Positions 1 through 9,511 of a DNA stretch of 53,553 nucleotides are shown here, in pieces (position 1 is the first letter of the stretch; each line of letters opens with the position of its first letter). Position numbers and translations under genes: made by a program. Below the pieces are notes generated by a model. That model was not told the DNA's origin. It searched no databases and saw only the letters and a list, made by a program, of their open reading frames with translations. The stretch comes from Deltaproteobacteria bacterium (GTDB lineage: Bacteria > Desulfobacterota > Desulfarculia > Adiutricales > Adiutricaceae). The stretch lies in contig JAITII010000060.1 of the NCBI GenBank assembly GCA_031279515.1, positions 1 to 53,553 of the forward strand, written 5' to 3'.

Positions 1-161
1 AGGCACAAAGCTTAAACTGGCTCTAAAGGGGGGCCAAATCAATTATCCCAAGGCCAATTATCAAAAAGCTATAAAGTTCAGCCAAAAGTTCCCAATTTAT
101 CTTTTAATACATCATTTAAGCCACGTGCCTTTAAGACGGATTAAACCCTAATGGAGAATAT

Positions 162-719
162 ATGAAAACTGTCGATCGCCAAACAGCTTGGAATATCCTC
201 ACTAAGTACAATAAAGAGCCCTTTCACCTGCAGCATGCCGAGACTGTGGAAGGCGTGATGAAGTGGTTCGCAGATAGTTTGGGTTATCAAGAGGACCGCG
301 ATTATTGGGGGGTTGTGGGACTCTTACACGACGTGGATTTTGAGCTTTACCCCGAACAGCATTGCCTCAAGGCACCAGAGCTTTTGCGAGAAAACGGTGT
401 AGGCGATGACGTCATTCACTCCATTGTAAGTCATGGCTACGGTTTAACGGTTGAAGTAAAACCAGAACACATTATGGAAAAGATACTCTATGCCACTGAT
501 GAGCTTACCGGGCTCATCTGGGCCACTGCTTTAATGAGACCTTCCAAGAGTGTGGACGATTTGGAGGTGAAATCAGTAAAGAAAAAGTTTAAGACCCTAA
601 ACTTTGCTGCCGGTTGCTCACGAGACGTCATAAAAAAGGGCGCTGAAATGTTGGGCTGGGAACTAGATGAGCTAATTGATAAAACCATCCAGGCTATGCG
701 GTCTGCTCCAAAAAATTAA
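162..719 (+). CDS. HD-domain phosphohydrolase family protein
   Basis: A 185-residue soluble protein with the HD-superfamily pattern: an early His (H25, in QHAETVE), the HD pair at H56-D57 (LLHDVDF), a later His (H91, SHGYG) and an Asp (D113, ATDELTG). These match the metal ligands of small HD hydrolases that act on nucleotides or other phosphate esters. The substrate cannot be read from the sequence. The start is well supported by GGAG at 153-156, five bases before the ATG. The WG-repeat gene begins four bases after its stop, so the two may be co-transcribed, although their base composition differs strongly. The family call is firm; the specific role is unknown. Confidence 0.8.
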   Translation: MKTVDRQTAWNILTKYNKEPFHLQHAETVEGVMKWFADSLGYQEDRDYWGVVGLLHDVDFELYPEQHCLKAPELLRENGVGDDVIHSIVSHGYGLTVEVKPEHIMEKILYATDELTGLIWATALMRPSKSVDDLEVKSVKKKFKTLNFAAGCSRDVIKKGAEMLGWELDELIDKTIQAMRSAPKN

Positions 720-722
720 TGG

Positions 723-2225
723 ATGGAATTTTATGGTACCATTAAAGAAATAGGAGATATCTTGGTGTGGAATAAATGTTATAATATCATAAAATTGATG
801 CAGCTGGTTATGTTTATAGTGCTAGGAAGAGGTAAATTCTGTACATACTTTTTTCTATTATTTATAATATTTTTTGCCATGCCACAAAATAGTTCCCTAG
901 GGCAAACTACTAAACAACGACTTTCTACATGTGAAAAAATCTATCCATTAGCCCGTGATGGTTTATATGGATATGTAGATAGTGAAGGTGAATGGAAGAT
1001 TGAGCCAAATTATAGTGCGGCAAATCCATTTCTTCATGATTGTACAGCATGGGTGCAAAAGGATAGCAAGTTCTTTCGTATTAATTCTAAAGGTACTAAT
1101 ATTTTTTCTCCTACTCCTAGTATACTTAGATTTGGCGCCAATGTAAACGATGATTTGGTGGTAGCTACCGCTTCTAATGAATATCAAGGGGTTATTAATG
1201 CCAAAGGCGAGTGGGTCATTAAACCAGCATTTCATTCGATTAAGGATTTTCAGAATAATGGTCTTGCTAATGCAGATGACTCTAAAGCTTGGGGCTATAT
1301 AGATATAAATGGAAACTGGGTTATTCCTCCAAGATTTCGAACTGTTGCTACTTTTAGTGATAATGGATCAGCTGTTGTGGTACCCTTAGGTAGTAAATGT
1401 GGAATTATCAACATGGACAACCAGTGGTTAATTCAACCCACGTATAGAGGTCTTCGTGATCTACAAGAAAACGGGCTAGCTCCCGCAGCTGATACAAATG
1501 GTATATGGGGATTTATAAATTTGAGCGGCGAGTGGATAGTTCAACCTTCATTCTATTATATTTGGAATTTTCAAAAAAATGGTCTCGCCAAAGCAATGAA
1601 CGAACGTGGTTTTTTAGGATTTATTGATATAAATGCTAACTGGGTAATTCAACCGCTATTTACTGAGCTTGATTTTTTTCAAGAAAATGGACTAGCTTCA
1701 GCACTTTCAGAAAATAAATATGGATTCATTAATACGCAGGGCAATTGGGTTATTCCCCCAATGTTTGCTGCCGTTGGTAAATTTTACGACAACGGACTGG
1801 TTGCGGTGAAAGACTTCGATAAACAAAAGTGGGGTCTAGTCGATTTGAAAGGTGAGTGGGTAATTGAACCTTTTTTTACTGGTATTCGTAATTTAGGGGA
1901 AAATGGGCTGGCATCTGCACGAGATTCAAATGGCAATTGGGGAGTCATAAATACCTCGGGAGAGTGGGTGATTAAACCAGAATTTAATTATATTTGGGAT
2001 TTTAACCAATATGGGTTGGCTGCAGCTCGAAATGCAGAAGGTAAAGTTGGTTTCATAAATACTAATGGGGAGTGGGTAATGCAACCAACTTATACTCTTA
2101 TTAGTAATTTTACTAAAAATGGCCTAGCAAGAACAGAAGATGATGATAAAAGACAAAGATTTCTAAGTTTACAACTTGAATATAGATTACCAATTGGATA
2201 TTTTAGTAATCTTGAAAAAAATTAG
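723..2225 (+). CDS. Secreted WG-repeat protein, AT-rich
   Basis: About 500 residues made largely of ten WG-type repeats of roughly 40 residues. Each has a core such as GYIDINGNWVIPPRF or GFINTNGEWVMQPTY, followed by a segment ending in an NGLA-like motif. WG repeats build beta-rich scaffolds and are common in secreted or surface proteins of host-associated bacteria; no catalytic function follows. Residues 37-60 form a hydrophobic signal-like segment, so export is likely. No clear ribosome binding site marks the start; ATGs at 798 and 810 would place the signal segment nearer the N-terminus. The gene is visibly richer in A/T than its neighbours, which suggests recent acquisition. Confidence 0.75.
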   Translation: MEFYGTIKEIGDILVWNKCYNIIKLMQLVMFIVLGRGKFCTYFFLLFIIFFAMPQNSSLGQTTKQRLSTCEKIYPLARDGLYGYVDSEGEWKIEPNYSAANPFLHDCTAWVQKDSKFFRINSKGTNIFSPTPSILRFGANVNDDLVVATASNEYQGVINAKGEWVIKPAFHSIKDFQNNGLANADDSKAWGYIDINGNWVIPPRFRTVATFSDNGSAVVVPLGSKCGIINMDNQWLIQPTYRGLRDLQENGLAPAADTNGIWGFINLSGEWIVQPSFYYIWNFQKNGLAKAMNERGFLGFIDINANWVIQPLFTELDFFQENGLASALSENKYGFINTQGNWVIPPMFAAVGKFYDNGLVAVKDFDKQKWGLVDLKGEWVIEPFFTGIRNLGENGLASARDSNGNWGVINTSGEWVIKPEFNYIWDFNQYGLAAARNAEGKVGFINTNGEWVMQPTYTLISNFTKNGLARTEDDDKRQRFLSLQLEYRLPIGYFSNLEKN

Positions 2226-2823
2226 AAATTCTTTTTATTCGCTAAATTTACAAGCATCTAATTTAATTTTAGTTTTTCTATCGCTTATCAATAGCGCTTT
2301 ATCAGCTACCTATTGGAAATGTAGCGATTTAAAGGCCCTATTTTTACATTTGAAGATATAATATCGTATCTATCATAAGACTTTAAATCTTAAGTTTTTT
2401 ATCCAATCCGTCAATAATAGCTCATGAGCCATTTGTTATACATTATAAAATAATCATTTTTTCATAAAGAGCTGCGTCAATTATGGATTTTATGACGACA
2501 AAAGAAGCCGGCTGAAAAAAGGATTCTTCTAGAGTTCGCAAAAAAGCATTTTGCGTAGAGGCCAAAATTCCTGGAGCAAAATTAGTAGGATACCTGGCAC
2601 GCGGCTTTTCCCAGTAAGCACTAAGCTTTCAAATAACCCTACTAAGCTTTGTGACTCCCCAGCACATGTTCTTATTAAACATTTTTTAAATTGAGCTGGC
2701 GAAAATCCCAGATAATAAAGGCTATTGGCATGGATAATCAGTGAGATAAAATATTTTTCTCAAAGGAAATTTTTATACCATTTAATCTTTATTAGCCTTT
2801 GGGTTTGTCGCGACTTATGTATT
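2226..2823. other. Non-coding stretch between WG-repeat gene and murJ
   Basis: About 600 bases of AT-rich DNA between the 3' ends of two convergent genes. I see no credible coding frame, tRNA or strong terminator hairpin. Short open frames here have no recognisable composition or start signals. Confidence 0.6.
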
Positions 2824-4413
2824 TTAGCTTTCAGGATCCTTACTTTTAATGAATTTCCTTTTAATCTTAGTGCATATTTCCCGTAAAGGGGCCAGGTTGG
2901 GGGACTTAAGTAGGTATCCCATGGCGAAATAGATAATTGGACCTACTATAAGACCCAATAGGATCTTCCAGATAAGGCTTAGGGAGGCAAAATATCCGTG
3001 ATGATACAAGGGCCACAAGGCAGCGCCCATTATGAGGGCCAGAAAACTTGAAAGTATGGCATCTTTGATAAAGGGACCTAAAATAAGATCCCCTTTCTTT
3101 CTTAAGCTTAAGCATAGCCAGGAAAAGTTCACCATGCTGGCAAAGGAACTTCCCAGGGCCAGACCTAAGTGGCCAAAGGGAAAAAGAAGCGCTATGGCAG
3201 CTATAAGACCCAGGCCCAGAGAGATAGCGGCCACCTTGGCTGGGGTCTTGGTATCCTTGCGGCTGTAGAAGACCCTGGCGGCAAGTGATGCCCCGGAAAG
3301 AAAGGGAAGCCCTAAGGCATAGCCCCAGAGCGCAAGGCTTGTCTGGGAAGTGCTTAAGGAATCAAAATGACCCCTTTCAAACAGGATTGAGATAAGAGGT
3401 CCGGCCATGACCATGAGGCCTATCATGGCGGGCAAAGTAATAAAAAACTGTAATTTTAGCGTCTTCTGGAAGAGCTCTTTAAACTCCTCGGTATTTCCCT
3501 TAGCTATATGCTGGGAAAGGGCAGGGAGAATAGCTGTGGCCAGGGCCAGGGAAAAGACTCCCAGGGGAAACTGTACTAGCCTATCGGCGTAGTAGAGATA
3601 GGATACGCTACCTTCTTCCAGAAAGGATGCCAGCTGGGTATTGATGAAGATAGAGAGCTGGTAGGCAGCCCCTCCTAGGGCTGTGGGAGCCATGAGTTTT
3701 AAGATGTGGCCTATCGCCGGGTCCTTCAATGAAAGGGTAAAATTAAGGGATATATCCGCCTTTAGGAGGGCAGGGAGCTGGATAGCTAGCTGGACCACCC
3801 CCCCCAAAAGGGCGCCTAGGGCAAGGCCAATTATCGGGGTCTCTAAGAGGGGGCTTATGAGTACTGCCCCTAGGATCATGCAGATATTTAAGAAAACCGG
3901 GCCCAGAGCCGGGAGATCGTAGCGGCCAAGACTGTTTAGGACCCCCATGGCTAGTGCAGTCAAGGTAATTAGGAGGATATAGGGAAAAAGTATTCTGGCC
4001 AATAAAACCGTAAGGTCAAAAAGTTCCGGGTTGGCCTTAAAACCTGGGGCTATGAGGCCCACCAAAAAAGGGGCAAAAATGACGCCTATGATGGTTATGC
4101 CTGAGAGGATGAGCGTCATGAGGCTCATGACACCTTGGAAGAGCTGGGAGGCAGCTTGCCTTCCGTCCTTTACTAATCTTTCAGTAAATACCGGCACAAA
4201 AGCAGGGGTAAGGGCGCCTTCTGCCAAGAGCCGTCTTAAGAGATTGGGGAGGCGGAAGGCTACAAAAAAGGCATCGGCTATGGGTCCTGCCCCGAAATAG
4301 AAGGCAGTTACCTGGTCCCTTATTAGCCCGGCTATGCGGGAGACCAAGGTCCCTGCGGCAACTATGGAGGCATTTTTTAGGATGCTACCTTCTTTAACAC
4401 TTTCGCTTGACAA
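2824..4413 (-). CDS. murJ: MurJ lipid II flippase
   Basis: A 529-residue integral membrane protein that flips undecaprenyl-linked lipid II across the inner membrane for peptidoglycan synthesis. The N-terminus carries family hallmarks: SRIAGLIRDQ near residue 25, then FRLPNLLRRLLAEGA and AFVPVFTE, followed by many hydrophobic helices (14 expected). Length is typical of the MurJ/MviN family. The only plausible start is TTG at 4413, preceded by a GAGAAGAG purine stretch; no ATG lies near the conserved N-terminus. It is divergent from rpsT, with 85 bases between the two TTG start codons, and the rpsT -35 element overlaps the murJ start. No neighbouring cell-wall operon other than ddl is seen. Confidence 0.95.
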   Translation of the reverse strand: MSSESVKEGSILKNASIVAAGTLVSRIAGLIRDQVTAFYFGAGPIADAFFVAFRLPNLLRRLLAEGALTPAFVPVFTERLVKDGRQAASQLFQGVMSLMTLILSGITIIGVIFAPFLVGLIAPGFKANPELFDLTVLLARILFPYILLITLTALAMGVLNSLGRYDLPALGPVFLNICMILGAVLISPLLETPIIGLALGALLGGVVQLAIQLPALLKADISLNFTLSLKDPAIGHILKLMAPTALGGAAYQLSIFINTQLASFLEEGSVSYLYYADRLVQFPLGVFSLALATAILPALSQHIAKGNTEEFKELFQKTLKLQFFITLPAMIGLMVMAGPLISILFERGHFDSLSTSQTSLALWGYALGLPFLSGASLAARVFYSRKDTKTPAKVAAISLGLGLIAAIALLFPFGHLGLALGSSFASMVNFSWLCLSLRKKGDLILGPFIKDAILSSFLALIMGAALWPLYHHGYFASLSLIWKILLGLIVGPIIYFAMGYLLKSPNLAPLREICTKIKRKFIKSKDPES

Positions 4414-4435
4414 ATGCTCTTCTCTCTTGTATGTT
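4407..4435 (+). promoter_or_regulatory. Sigma70-type promoter for rpsT
   Basis: TTGACA at 4407-4412, a 17-base spacer, then TATGTT at 4430-4435. Transcription would begin near 4442, giving a leader of nearly 60 bases. The -35 element overlaps the start codon of murJ on the other strand, so transcription of the two genes may interfere. Confidence 0.6.
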
Positions 4436-4498
4436 ATCTAACCGCCAAGTTTAAGACTAAAGGCGTCAAAAAAAACAGTATAAAAGAAGGAGTAACTT

Positions 4499-4816
4499 TT
4501 GGCCAATCATAAATCAGCTCTGAAAAGAAACCGCCAGAGCAAGAAGCGCAACGCCTTAAATAGCATCAACAAGACCAAGTCCAACAACGCTGTCAAGAAG
4601 GTTAGAGAGGTCCTCCCGACTAACCCTCTAGAGGCAGAAAAGAGACTTAAAGTTGCCATGTCCATCCTCCATCGCTCCGTTACTAAGGGCACCCTGCACA
4701 AAAGAACGGCTGCTAGGCGCATAGGTCGTCTGTCTCATCAGGTCTACATGAGGGTCGTAGAAGCCGAGGACATGGAAGAGAAAATGGAGCAGCAGACCAA
4801 AATAGACGACGAGTAA
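4499..4816 (+). CDS. rpsT: 30S ribosomal protein S20
   Basis: A 105-residue basic protein beginning MANHKSALKRNRQSKKRN, the classic S20 N-terminus; it binds 16S rRNA early in 30S assembly. The protein is somewhat longer than the usual 85-90 residues because of an acidic C-terminal tail (from about residue 88). Translation starts at TTG (4499), with GAAGGAG at 4486-4492 six bases upstream. In E. coli, S20 also starts with UUG and represses its own translation through it, so the weak start here may likewise be regulatory; that is inference. It is divergent from murJ and followed 121 bases later by the ddl start. Confidence 0.97.
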   Translation: MANHKSALKRNRQSKKRNALNSINKTKSNNAVKKVREVLPTNPLEAEKRLKVAMSILHRSVTKGTLHKRTAARRIGRLSHQVYMRVVEAEDMEEKMEQQTKIDDE

Positions 4817-4937
4817 GCTGTCCAGTAAACTAAGGTGGAAGATTAAAATACCTCCCTATAGAGCTTCCATTTTTTGGAAGATCCCGGAGATGTTTTCAGG
4901 GCTTTTAGCTTTAGCCAAGGGACTAGAGTCTTTAGTG

Positions 4938-5891
4938 ATGTCGCCAATTCGCCTCGCCCTTATCTCAGGGGGTAAATCCACAGAACGGGAGGTCTCCCTG
5001 GCCTCCGGCAAAGAAATCCTGGCCCACTTGGATCCAAAGCGCTATAGGGTTAGCCTCTACGATCCCCGTGATGACCTGGCAAGGCTTTTAAATGACGCCC
5101 CTCAACTGGACGTAGCTTTTCCTGCCCTCCATGGCCTCTACGGGGAGGACGGCTCTGTGCAGGGCTTTTTGACCCTCTTAGGGCTACCCTATGTGGGGTC
5201 AGGCATCCTGTCCTCGGCCCTCGCCATTGACAAGAGGATTACCAAAGATCTTTATCGGTCAGCTAATCTTCCTGTAGCAAGGGATCTTGTTTTAAACCGG
5301 GCTGCCATACAAGGTTCAGACCGGAAATACGATATCTTACAAATTTTAGGGGATCTTAAGCTTCCCTTGGTGGTAAAGCCCATAAACCAGGGCTCTTCCG
5401 TGGGACTTTCCATAGTAAAAACTAAAGAAGAGCTTACCTTGGCCTTGGATTTAGCCTTTAAGTACGGCGCAGATGTAATGCTGGAAAGCTACCTGGAAGG
5501 GCGTGAGTACACCGTAGCTGTGATTGGCAATTCCCATCCCATAGCCTTACCCCCCATTGAGATAATCCCCGCAGAAGGGCACGGGTTTTTTGATTACAGT
5601 GCTAAATATGACCCTGGCGAATGCCAGGAAATATGCCCTTGCGATCTCCCAGCTAAGGAAACGGAAGAGGTCTCTAGTCTTGCCCTGAAAGCCCATAGAC
5701 TTTTGGGGTGCCGGGGCCTTTCCCGCACAGATTTCATTTTGGTGGACGAGGTCTTTTATCTACTTGAAACCAACACCTTGCCCGGGCTTACCTCCCAAAG
5801 CCTCGTGCCCAAAGCCGCCAAGGCTTACGGTCTTAGTTTTGCTGCCCTTTTGGATCGCCTTATAGAGCTGGCCTTGGAACCCAATTTTTAA
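4938..5891 (+). CDS. ddl: D-alanine--D-alanine ligase
   Basis: An ATP-grasp enzyme that makes the D-Ala-D-Ala dipeptide for peptidoglycan precursors. Visible motifs are SGGKSTEREVSLASG at the N-terminus, FPALHGLYGEDGSVQG (substrate binding), GSGILSSALAIDK, PLVVKPINQGSSVGLS (ATP grasp), LEGREYTVAV, and near the C-terminus FILVDEVFYLLETNTLPG with metal-binding acidic and Asn residues. I place the start at the ATG at 4938 because the family begins shortly before ISGGKS; an in-frame ATG at 4890 adds 16 residues but GGAG directly abuts it. Length from 4938 is 317 residues, normal for Ddl. It lies downstream of rpsT on the same strand. Confidence 0.95.
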   Translation: MSPIRLALISGGKSTEREVSLASGKEILAHLDPKRYRVSLYDPRDDLARLLNDAPQLDVAFPALHGLYGEDGSVQGFLTLLGLPYVGSGILSSALAIDKRITKDLYRSANLPVARDLVLNRAAIQGSDRKYDILQILGDLKLPLVVKPINQGSSVGLSIVKTKEELTLALDLAFKYGADVMLESYLEGREYTVAVIGNSHPIALPPIEIIPAEGHGFFDYSAKYDPGECQEICPCDLPAKETEEVSSLALKAHRLLGCRGLSRTDFILVDEVFYLLETNTLPGLTSQSLVPKAAKAYGLSFAALLDRLIELALEPNF

Positions 5892-6140
5892 CATGGCCTA
5901 TCGTGACCTTGCTTATCTAAGAGCTGTTCTTTTGATAGCAATTATACTTTGAGCCAAGCCTTTAAGCTATTTACTAGCTTACAAGGCTTATGCTATGACT
6001 ATAATATAGCTATCTTTTTTTAGCCGGAACTGCAGCCCTTTTAGCTAAATGTAGATGAGGAAATAGCGAAAAGTTCTGATTTAAATCTAGGCTTTTCTAA
6101 AAGCTTTTCCTTTTAATAAAATAATTTTTTATCATCTTAA

Positions 6141-8963
6141 CTAGAGGAGGGTGGAACCTCCCTCCACGATGAAGTGGCGGAGGGTTTGGTTCAAAAGACC
6201 AACATCAATGGGCTTTGATAGATGTCCATTCATGCCTGTGGAAAAACACTTGTCCCTCTCCTCGGCAAAGGCATGGGCAGTCATAGCAACAATTTTTAGA
6301 TCCTTGTAGTCCGGATTGGCGCGGATTCTTCGGGTGGCCTCATAGCCGTCCATAATGGGCATCTGCAGATCCATTAAGACAACATCAAAGGGGGCCTCGG
6401 GGCGCACCTTGTAGGCTTCAGCCAGTTTTTCTAAGGCCACTTTCCCGTTTTCGGCAACTGTGACATCCAGACCCATCTTCTGCATAAGGGAGCGTGCCAC
6501 AAGTACGTTTACGTCGTTGTCCTCCACCAGGAGTATCCTGTGGCCAGATAGCAAGCTATCCAGTTCAGGGGATTTAACTTTAGATTTTTTAGGCTTTAAA
6601 CCGGGTTTAGCAAGTTGTTGAAGTCTTTTTTTCTCGGCCTCATTATCCACTTGGAAGTTGCAAGTAAAAGAGACAGTAGTTCCCACATTTAGGGTGCTCT
6701 CTAGAGAAATTTCCCCACCCATGAGTTCCACTAGGCGTTTAGTAATAGTGAGACCAAGACCAGTACCACCGTACTGGCGGGTAATGGAAGTATCCGCCTG
6801 GGTAAAGGCCTTAAATAGCTTTCCCCTTTGCTCCGGGGTCATGCCTATGCCTGTGTCTTTAACGGAAAAAACCATGTGGGCCATGTCATTTTCCAAGTAA
6901 TCTAAAGAGGTGAAGATGGTGATGGAACCTTTATTGGTGAATTTAAATGAGTTACCCACTATGTTGATAAAGACCTGACTTAAACGTAAGGGATCTCCTA
7001 TAAAACAGTCCGGGATACCGGGACTGGTATTTAAGATTAAGTCTAAACCCGTTTTCTCTATCTTATCTTTGAACATCATTTCTATGTCAGCTAAGGTCTT
7101 AGAAAGGGAGAAGGGAATGGATTCTAGTGTGAGTTTTCCAGCTTCTACCTTGGAGAAATCCAAGATGTCATTTATGATGCCCAAGAGGGCCTGACCTGAA
7201 CGGTGAGCATTTTCTGCGTACTCATGCTGCTGAGGATCTAGCTTTGTCTGCAGTAGGAGATGGGTAAGACCTATGATGGCGTTCATGGGGGTGCGGATCT
7301 CATGGGACATGTTGGCTAAAAATTCACTTTTTGCCTGAGATGCCAGCTTGGCCTGGCTTAATGCGTCGGTGAGCTGAGTGACATCCGAGAGGATCATGAT
7401 GACGCACACTGAGGTGAGGTTCTTGCCACCGGCCTCGCCTGTCCTTTTGAGGCTCATGGAATAGGAAGATTTGCCTTCTTCTCCTAAAAGGCTTATCTCC
7501 ATTTGGAAGGTCTCTCCAGTGACCCCGTCATCAGCGAAGAGATGGGAGATCTCTAAAGGTAACTCTTCACCATCATTTAAGCCTTTCTGGGTCAAGGTCT
7601 CCAAAAGATTGCCGCTGACTTCGGAAAGGCCATGGGTGTCCAAAAGCATGCGCATAGCGATGTTTTGGTAGATAGGCTCTTGCTTTAAGTTAAAAAGGGC
7701 CATGGCATTAGGTATGGAGTCCAGATGTGAGCAAATAATGTCCATGGTGTGGTTTATAGCCACTATTATCCGGTGATAGTCGCCCTGGTGCTTGGAGGGA
7801 TCTGCTCTGTGGTGCAGGGCTCCGGCACTGGCAGCTAAGGTTAAGCCCCCAATGTCGCTTATGACCTCCCTTATGGACTCGCTCATGGTGTGGTAGGCAT
7901 CAGAAAGCCTACCTATCTCATCTGTCCTCTTGCGCAAGGGATTTATCTCAGAATCTTCAAAGCTACCGGTGGCGAGCTTATGGGCATTTTCCGTTATTAT
8001 CTGCAGGGGATAAGTAATGATATTATTCAGTACCAAGCGGTAAAACCAGGCGAAGATTACGATAAAGACAAAGGTTATGACAAAGCCAGTTATATCCGCT
8101 CGGTGAACTTCAGAGAGGAAGTCGTCTTTGGCCACCAAGATCCCCAAGGACCAGGTGGTACCGCGCACTGGGGCGTAGCTTATGAAAGCAGGGCCCCTTG
8201 GGGTATTTAAAAGTGAGGAGCCCGTGTGCCCATCTATCATGAGTTGGATACTTAGGCGGGACTCGACGGTGGTACCCAGGTCCTCATAGATGGATTGGTT
8301 AGAGTAGACGTTACCTTGGGTGAGGTGGGCCATGATCATGCCCTCCTCATTGATGATGAAGGCCGAACCATTGGGACCTATGTTCAGGTTAGAGATTAGT
8401 TCCTGGACTATCTCATAGGGATAGCTTCCCACAAGGTAGTATTCAGGAGGTGCGTCCCTACCTACCTGATCGGTGGACCAGATGGGGATCCCTATGGCTA
8501 TCTCTAGTCCATTGTCTCCCAAGGTGGTGTCTTCAATAACCACATTTAAGGTCTCTGTTAAAAGGTACCATATCTTCCTGTTGGATAGCCTATAGGGCGC
8601 CAACTCGCTTCCAGTGATAAGGTTGCTGTGGTTATCGTAGAGGCCCAACCAGGTGAAATTTATCGTAGCTATTGTGCGGTCTATTATTTTTTTCTTGCCG
8701 CTTGTGGCCACTGAGGTGCTGGAAAGGAAGCTACTGTTGCGGATCAAATAAAGCCTATCCACCAGAGTGTGGAGTTTGGACTCCAGGTTCTGGGAGGCGG
8801 ATTTGGCCATGGGCTGGAGGACGTTTAACAGTATAGTCTCAGTTAGAGAATTCATGAAAAACGTCATCATGCACACAAGGCCAGCGGTCAAGACCATAAC
8901 GACCACCAGGGTCACTATTAGGATCTTTGTCGCTATGCTCTTATGTTTTTGGCCAAGTCGCAT
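6141..8963 (-). CDS. Hybrid sensor histidine kinase, dCache-like sensor
   Basis: About 940 residues. Domains, numbered from the longest frame (3 residues longer): TM helix 17-39, a dCache-like periplasmic region 45-285, TM helix 295-315, HAMP 316-370, a second HAMP-like segment 373-425 containing [16 protein letters not shown], a PAS-like segment 420-530, HisKA with phosphoacceptor H557 ([10 protein letters not shown]), an ATPase domain with N-box near N674, DTGIG 706-710 and GGTGLGL 735-741, and a receiver domain 812-930 with acidic D818/D820, phosphoacceptor D868, T898 and K920. All catalytic residues are present. The start is set at ATG 8963, with AGGA eight bases upstream; the longer frame would use TTG. 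It is the third gene of an operon with an LsrB-like binding protein, which suggests ligand-controlled signalling. Confidence 0.93.
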   Translation of the reverse strand: MRLGQKHKSIATKILIVTLVVVMVLTAGLVCMMTFFMNSLTETILLNVLQPMAKSASQNLESKLHTLVDRLYLIRNSSFLSSTSVATSGKKKIIDRTIATINFTWLGLYDNHSNLITGSELAPYRLSNRKIWYLLTETLNVVIEDTTLGDNGLEIAIGIPIWSTDQVGRDAPPEYYLVGSYPYEIVQELISNLNIGPNGSAFIINEEGMIMAHLTQGNVYSNQSIYEDLGTTVESRLSIQLMIDGHTGSSLLNTPRGPAFISYAPVRGTTWSLGILVAKDDFLSEVHRADITGFVITFVFIVIFAWFYRLVLNNIITYPLQIITENAHKLATGSFEDSEINPLRKRTDEIGRLSDAYHTMSESIREVISDIGGLTLAASAGALHHRADPSKHQGDYHRIIVAINHTMDIICSHLDSIPNAMALFNLKQEPIYQNIAMRMLLDTHGLSEVSGNLLETLTQKGLNDGEELPLEISHLFADDGVTGETFQMEISLLGEEGKSSYSMSLKRTGEAGGKNLTSVCVIMILSDVTQLTDALSQAKLASQAKSEFLANMSHEIRTPMNAIIGLTHLLLQTKLDPQQHEYAENAHRSGQALLGIINDILDFSKVEAGKLTLESIPFSLSKTLADIEMMFKDKIEKTGLDLILNTSPGIPDCFIGDPLRLSQVFINIVGNSFKFTNKGSITIFTSLDYLENDMAHMVFSVKDTGIGMTPEQRGKLFKAFTQADTSITRQYGGTGLGLTITKRLVELMGGEISLESTLNVGTTVSFTCNFQVDNEAEKKRLQQLAKPGLKPKKSKVKSPELDSLLSGHRILLVEDNDVNVLVARSLMQKMGLDVTVAENGKVALEKLAEAYKVRPEAPFDVVLMDLQMPIMDGYEATRRIRANPDYKDLKIVAMTAHAFAEERDKCFSTGMNGHLSKPIDVGLLNQTLRHFIVEGGSTLL

Positions 8964-8980
8964 GTCTGCCAATCCTAGAC

Positions 8981-9511
8981 TTAAAGGTCATCAGGGTATT
9001 GTTTGGGGGGCAGGCGCACAAAGGCTACTGCTGCATTTCCCATTTTAGCTTGTTCCAGGGCACTTTGAGCTAAGCTCACAAAGTTGGCGTGCATGTTTCT
9101 GGCGCCAGGTTTGGATTGGATTTTGTAAGGATCCTGTAGCGTAATAAGGGAGTTTTGATAGGAGCTAACGATGCTTTCAGGCCTTGTCCCGATGATGGAA
9201 TGCCAAGCATACATATAGTCCATGTCCCAAGAGCGCCTAAATCCGCTCATATTCCGTGCATCGTATTCGGCTATGGTTATCTGTCCGTTGTTTACATAGA
9301 TAGTGAGGTAATCCTTCCAGCCGTCCTCGTCATATGCCATGGACTCAGCTGTGTAGTAGCCGTCAGCCAGTTTATTGGATTTTTTGGTGCAACTGCTTGC
9401 TACAAAAGAGATAATTATTACCCCAAGCAAACAAAACAAGGTGACTTTGGGAATAGACGCCCAGCCCCTTTGTTTTATGGCACCTTTACTATCCTTAGAA
9501 ATTGTAGTCAT
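8981..9511 (-). CDS. FMN-bind-like lipoprotein (major membrane immunogen type)
   Basis: A 176-residue protein with a hydrophobic segment at residues 22-38 and a lipobox VASSC ending at C41, so the mature protein should be a membrane-anchored lipoprotein. The mature part has the pattern [35 protein letters not shown], which resembles the FMN-binding/major membrane immunogen family (COG4939). I do not see the Thr-containing flavinylation signature clearly, so cofactor binding is uncertain. Its start overlaps the end of the binding-protein gene by 17 bases, and the kinase starts 17 bases after its stop. It may be an accessory of the sensor complex; this is inference from operon position. Confidence 0.7.
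   Translation of the reverse strand: MTTISKDSKGAIKQRGWASIPKVTLFCLLGVIIISFVASSCTKKSNKLADGYYTAESMAYDEDGWKDYLTIYVNNGQITIAEYDARNMSGFRRSWDMDYMYAWHSIIGTRPESIVSSYQNSLITLQDPYKIQSKPGARNMHANFVSLAQSALEQAKMGNAAVAFVRLPPKQYPDDL

Noticed and set aside
2176..2361. Small gene after the WG-repeat gene
   Set aside because: The 61-residue frame overlaps the WG gene end, has no ribosome binding site and looks like translated AT-rich gap DNA.
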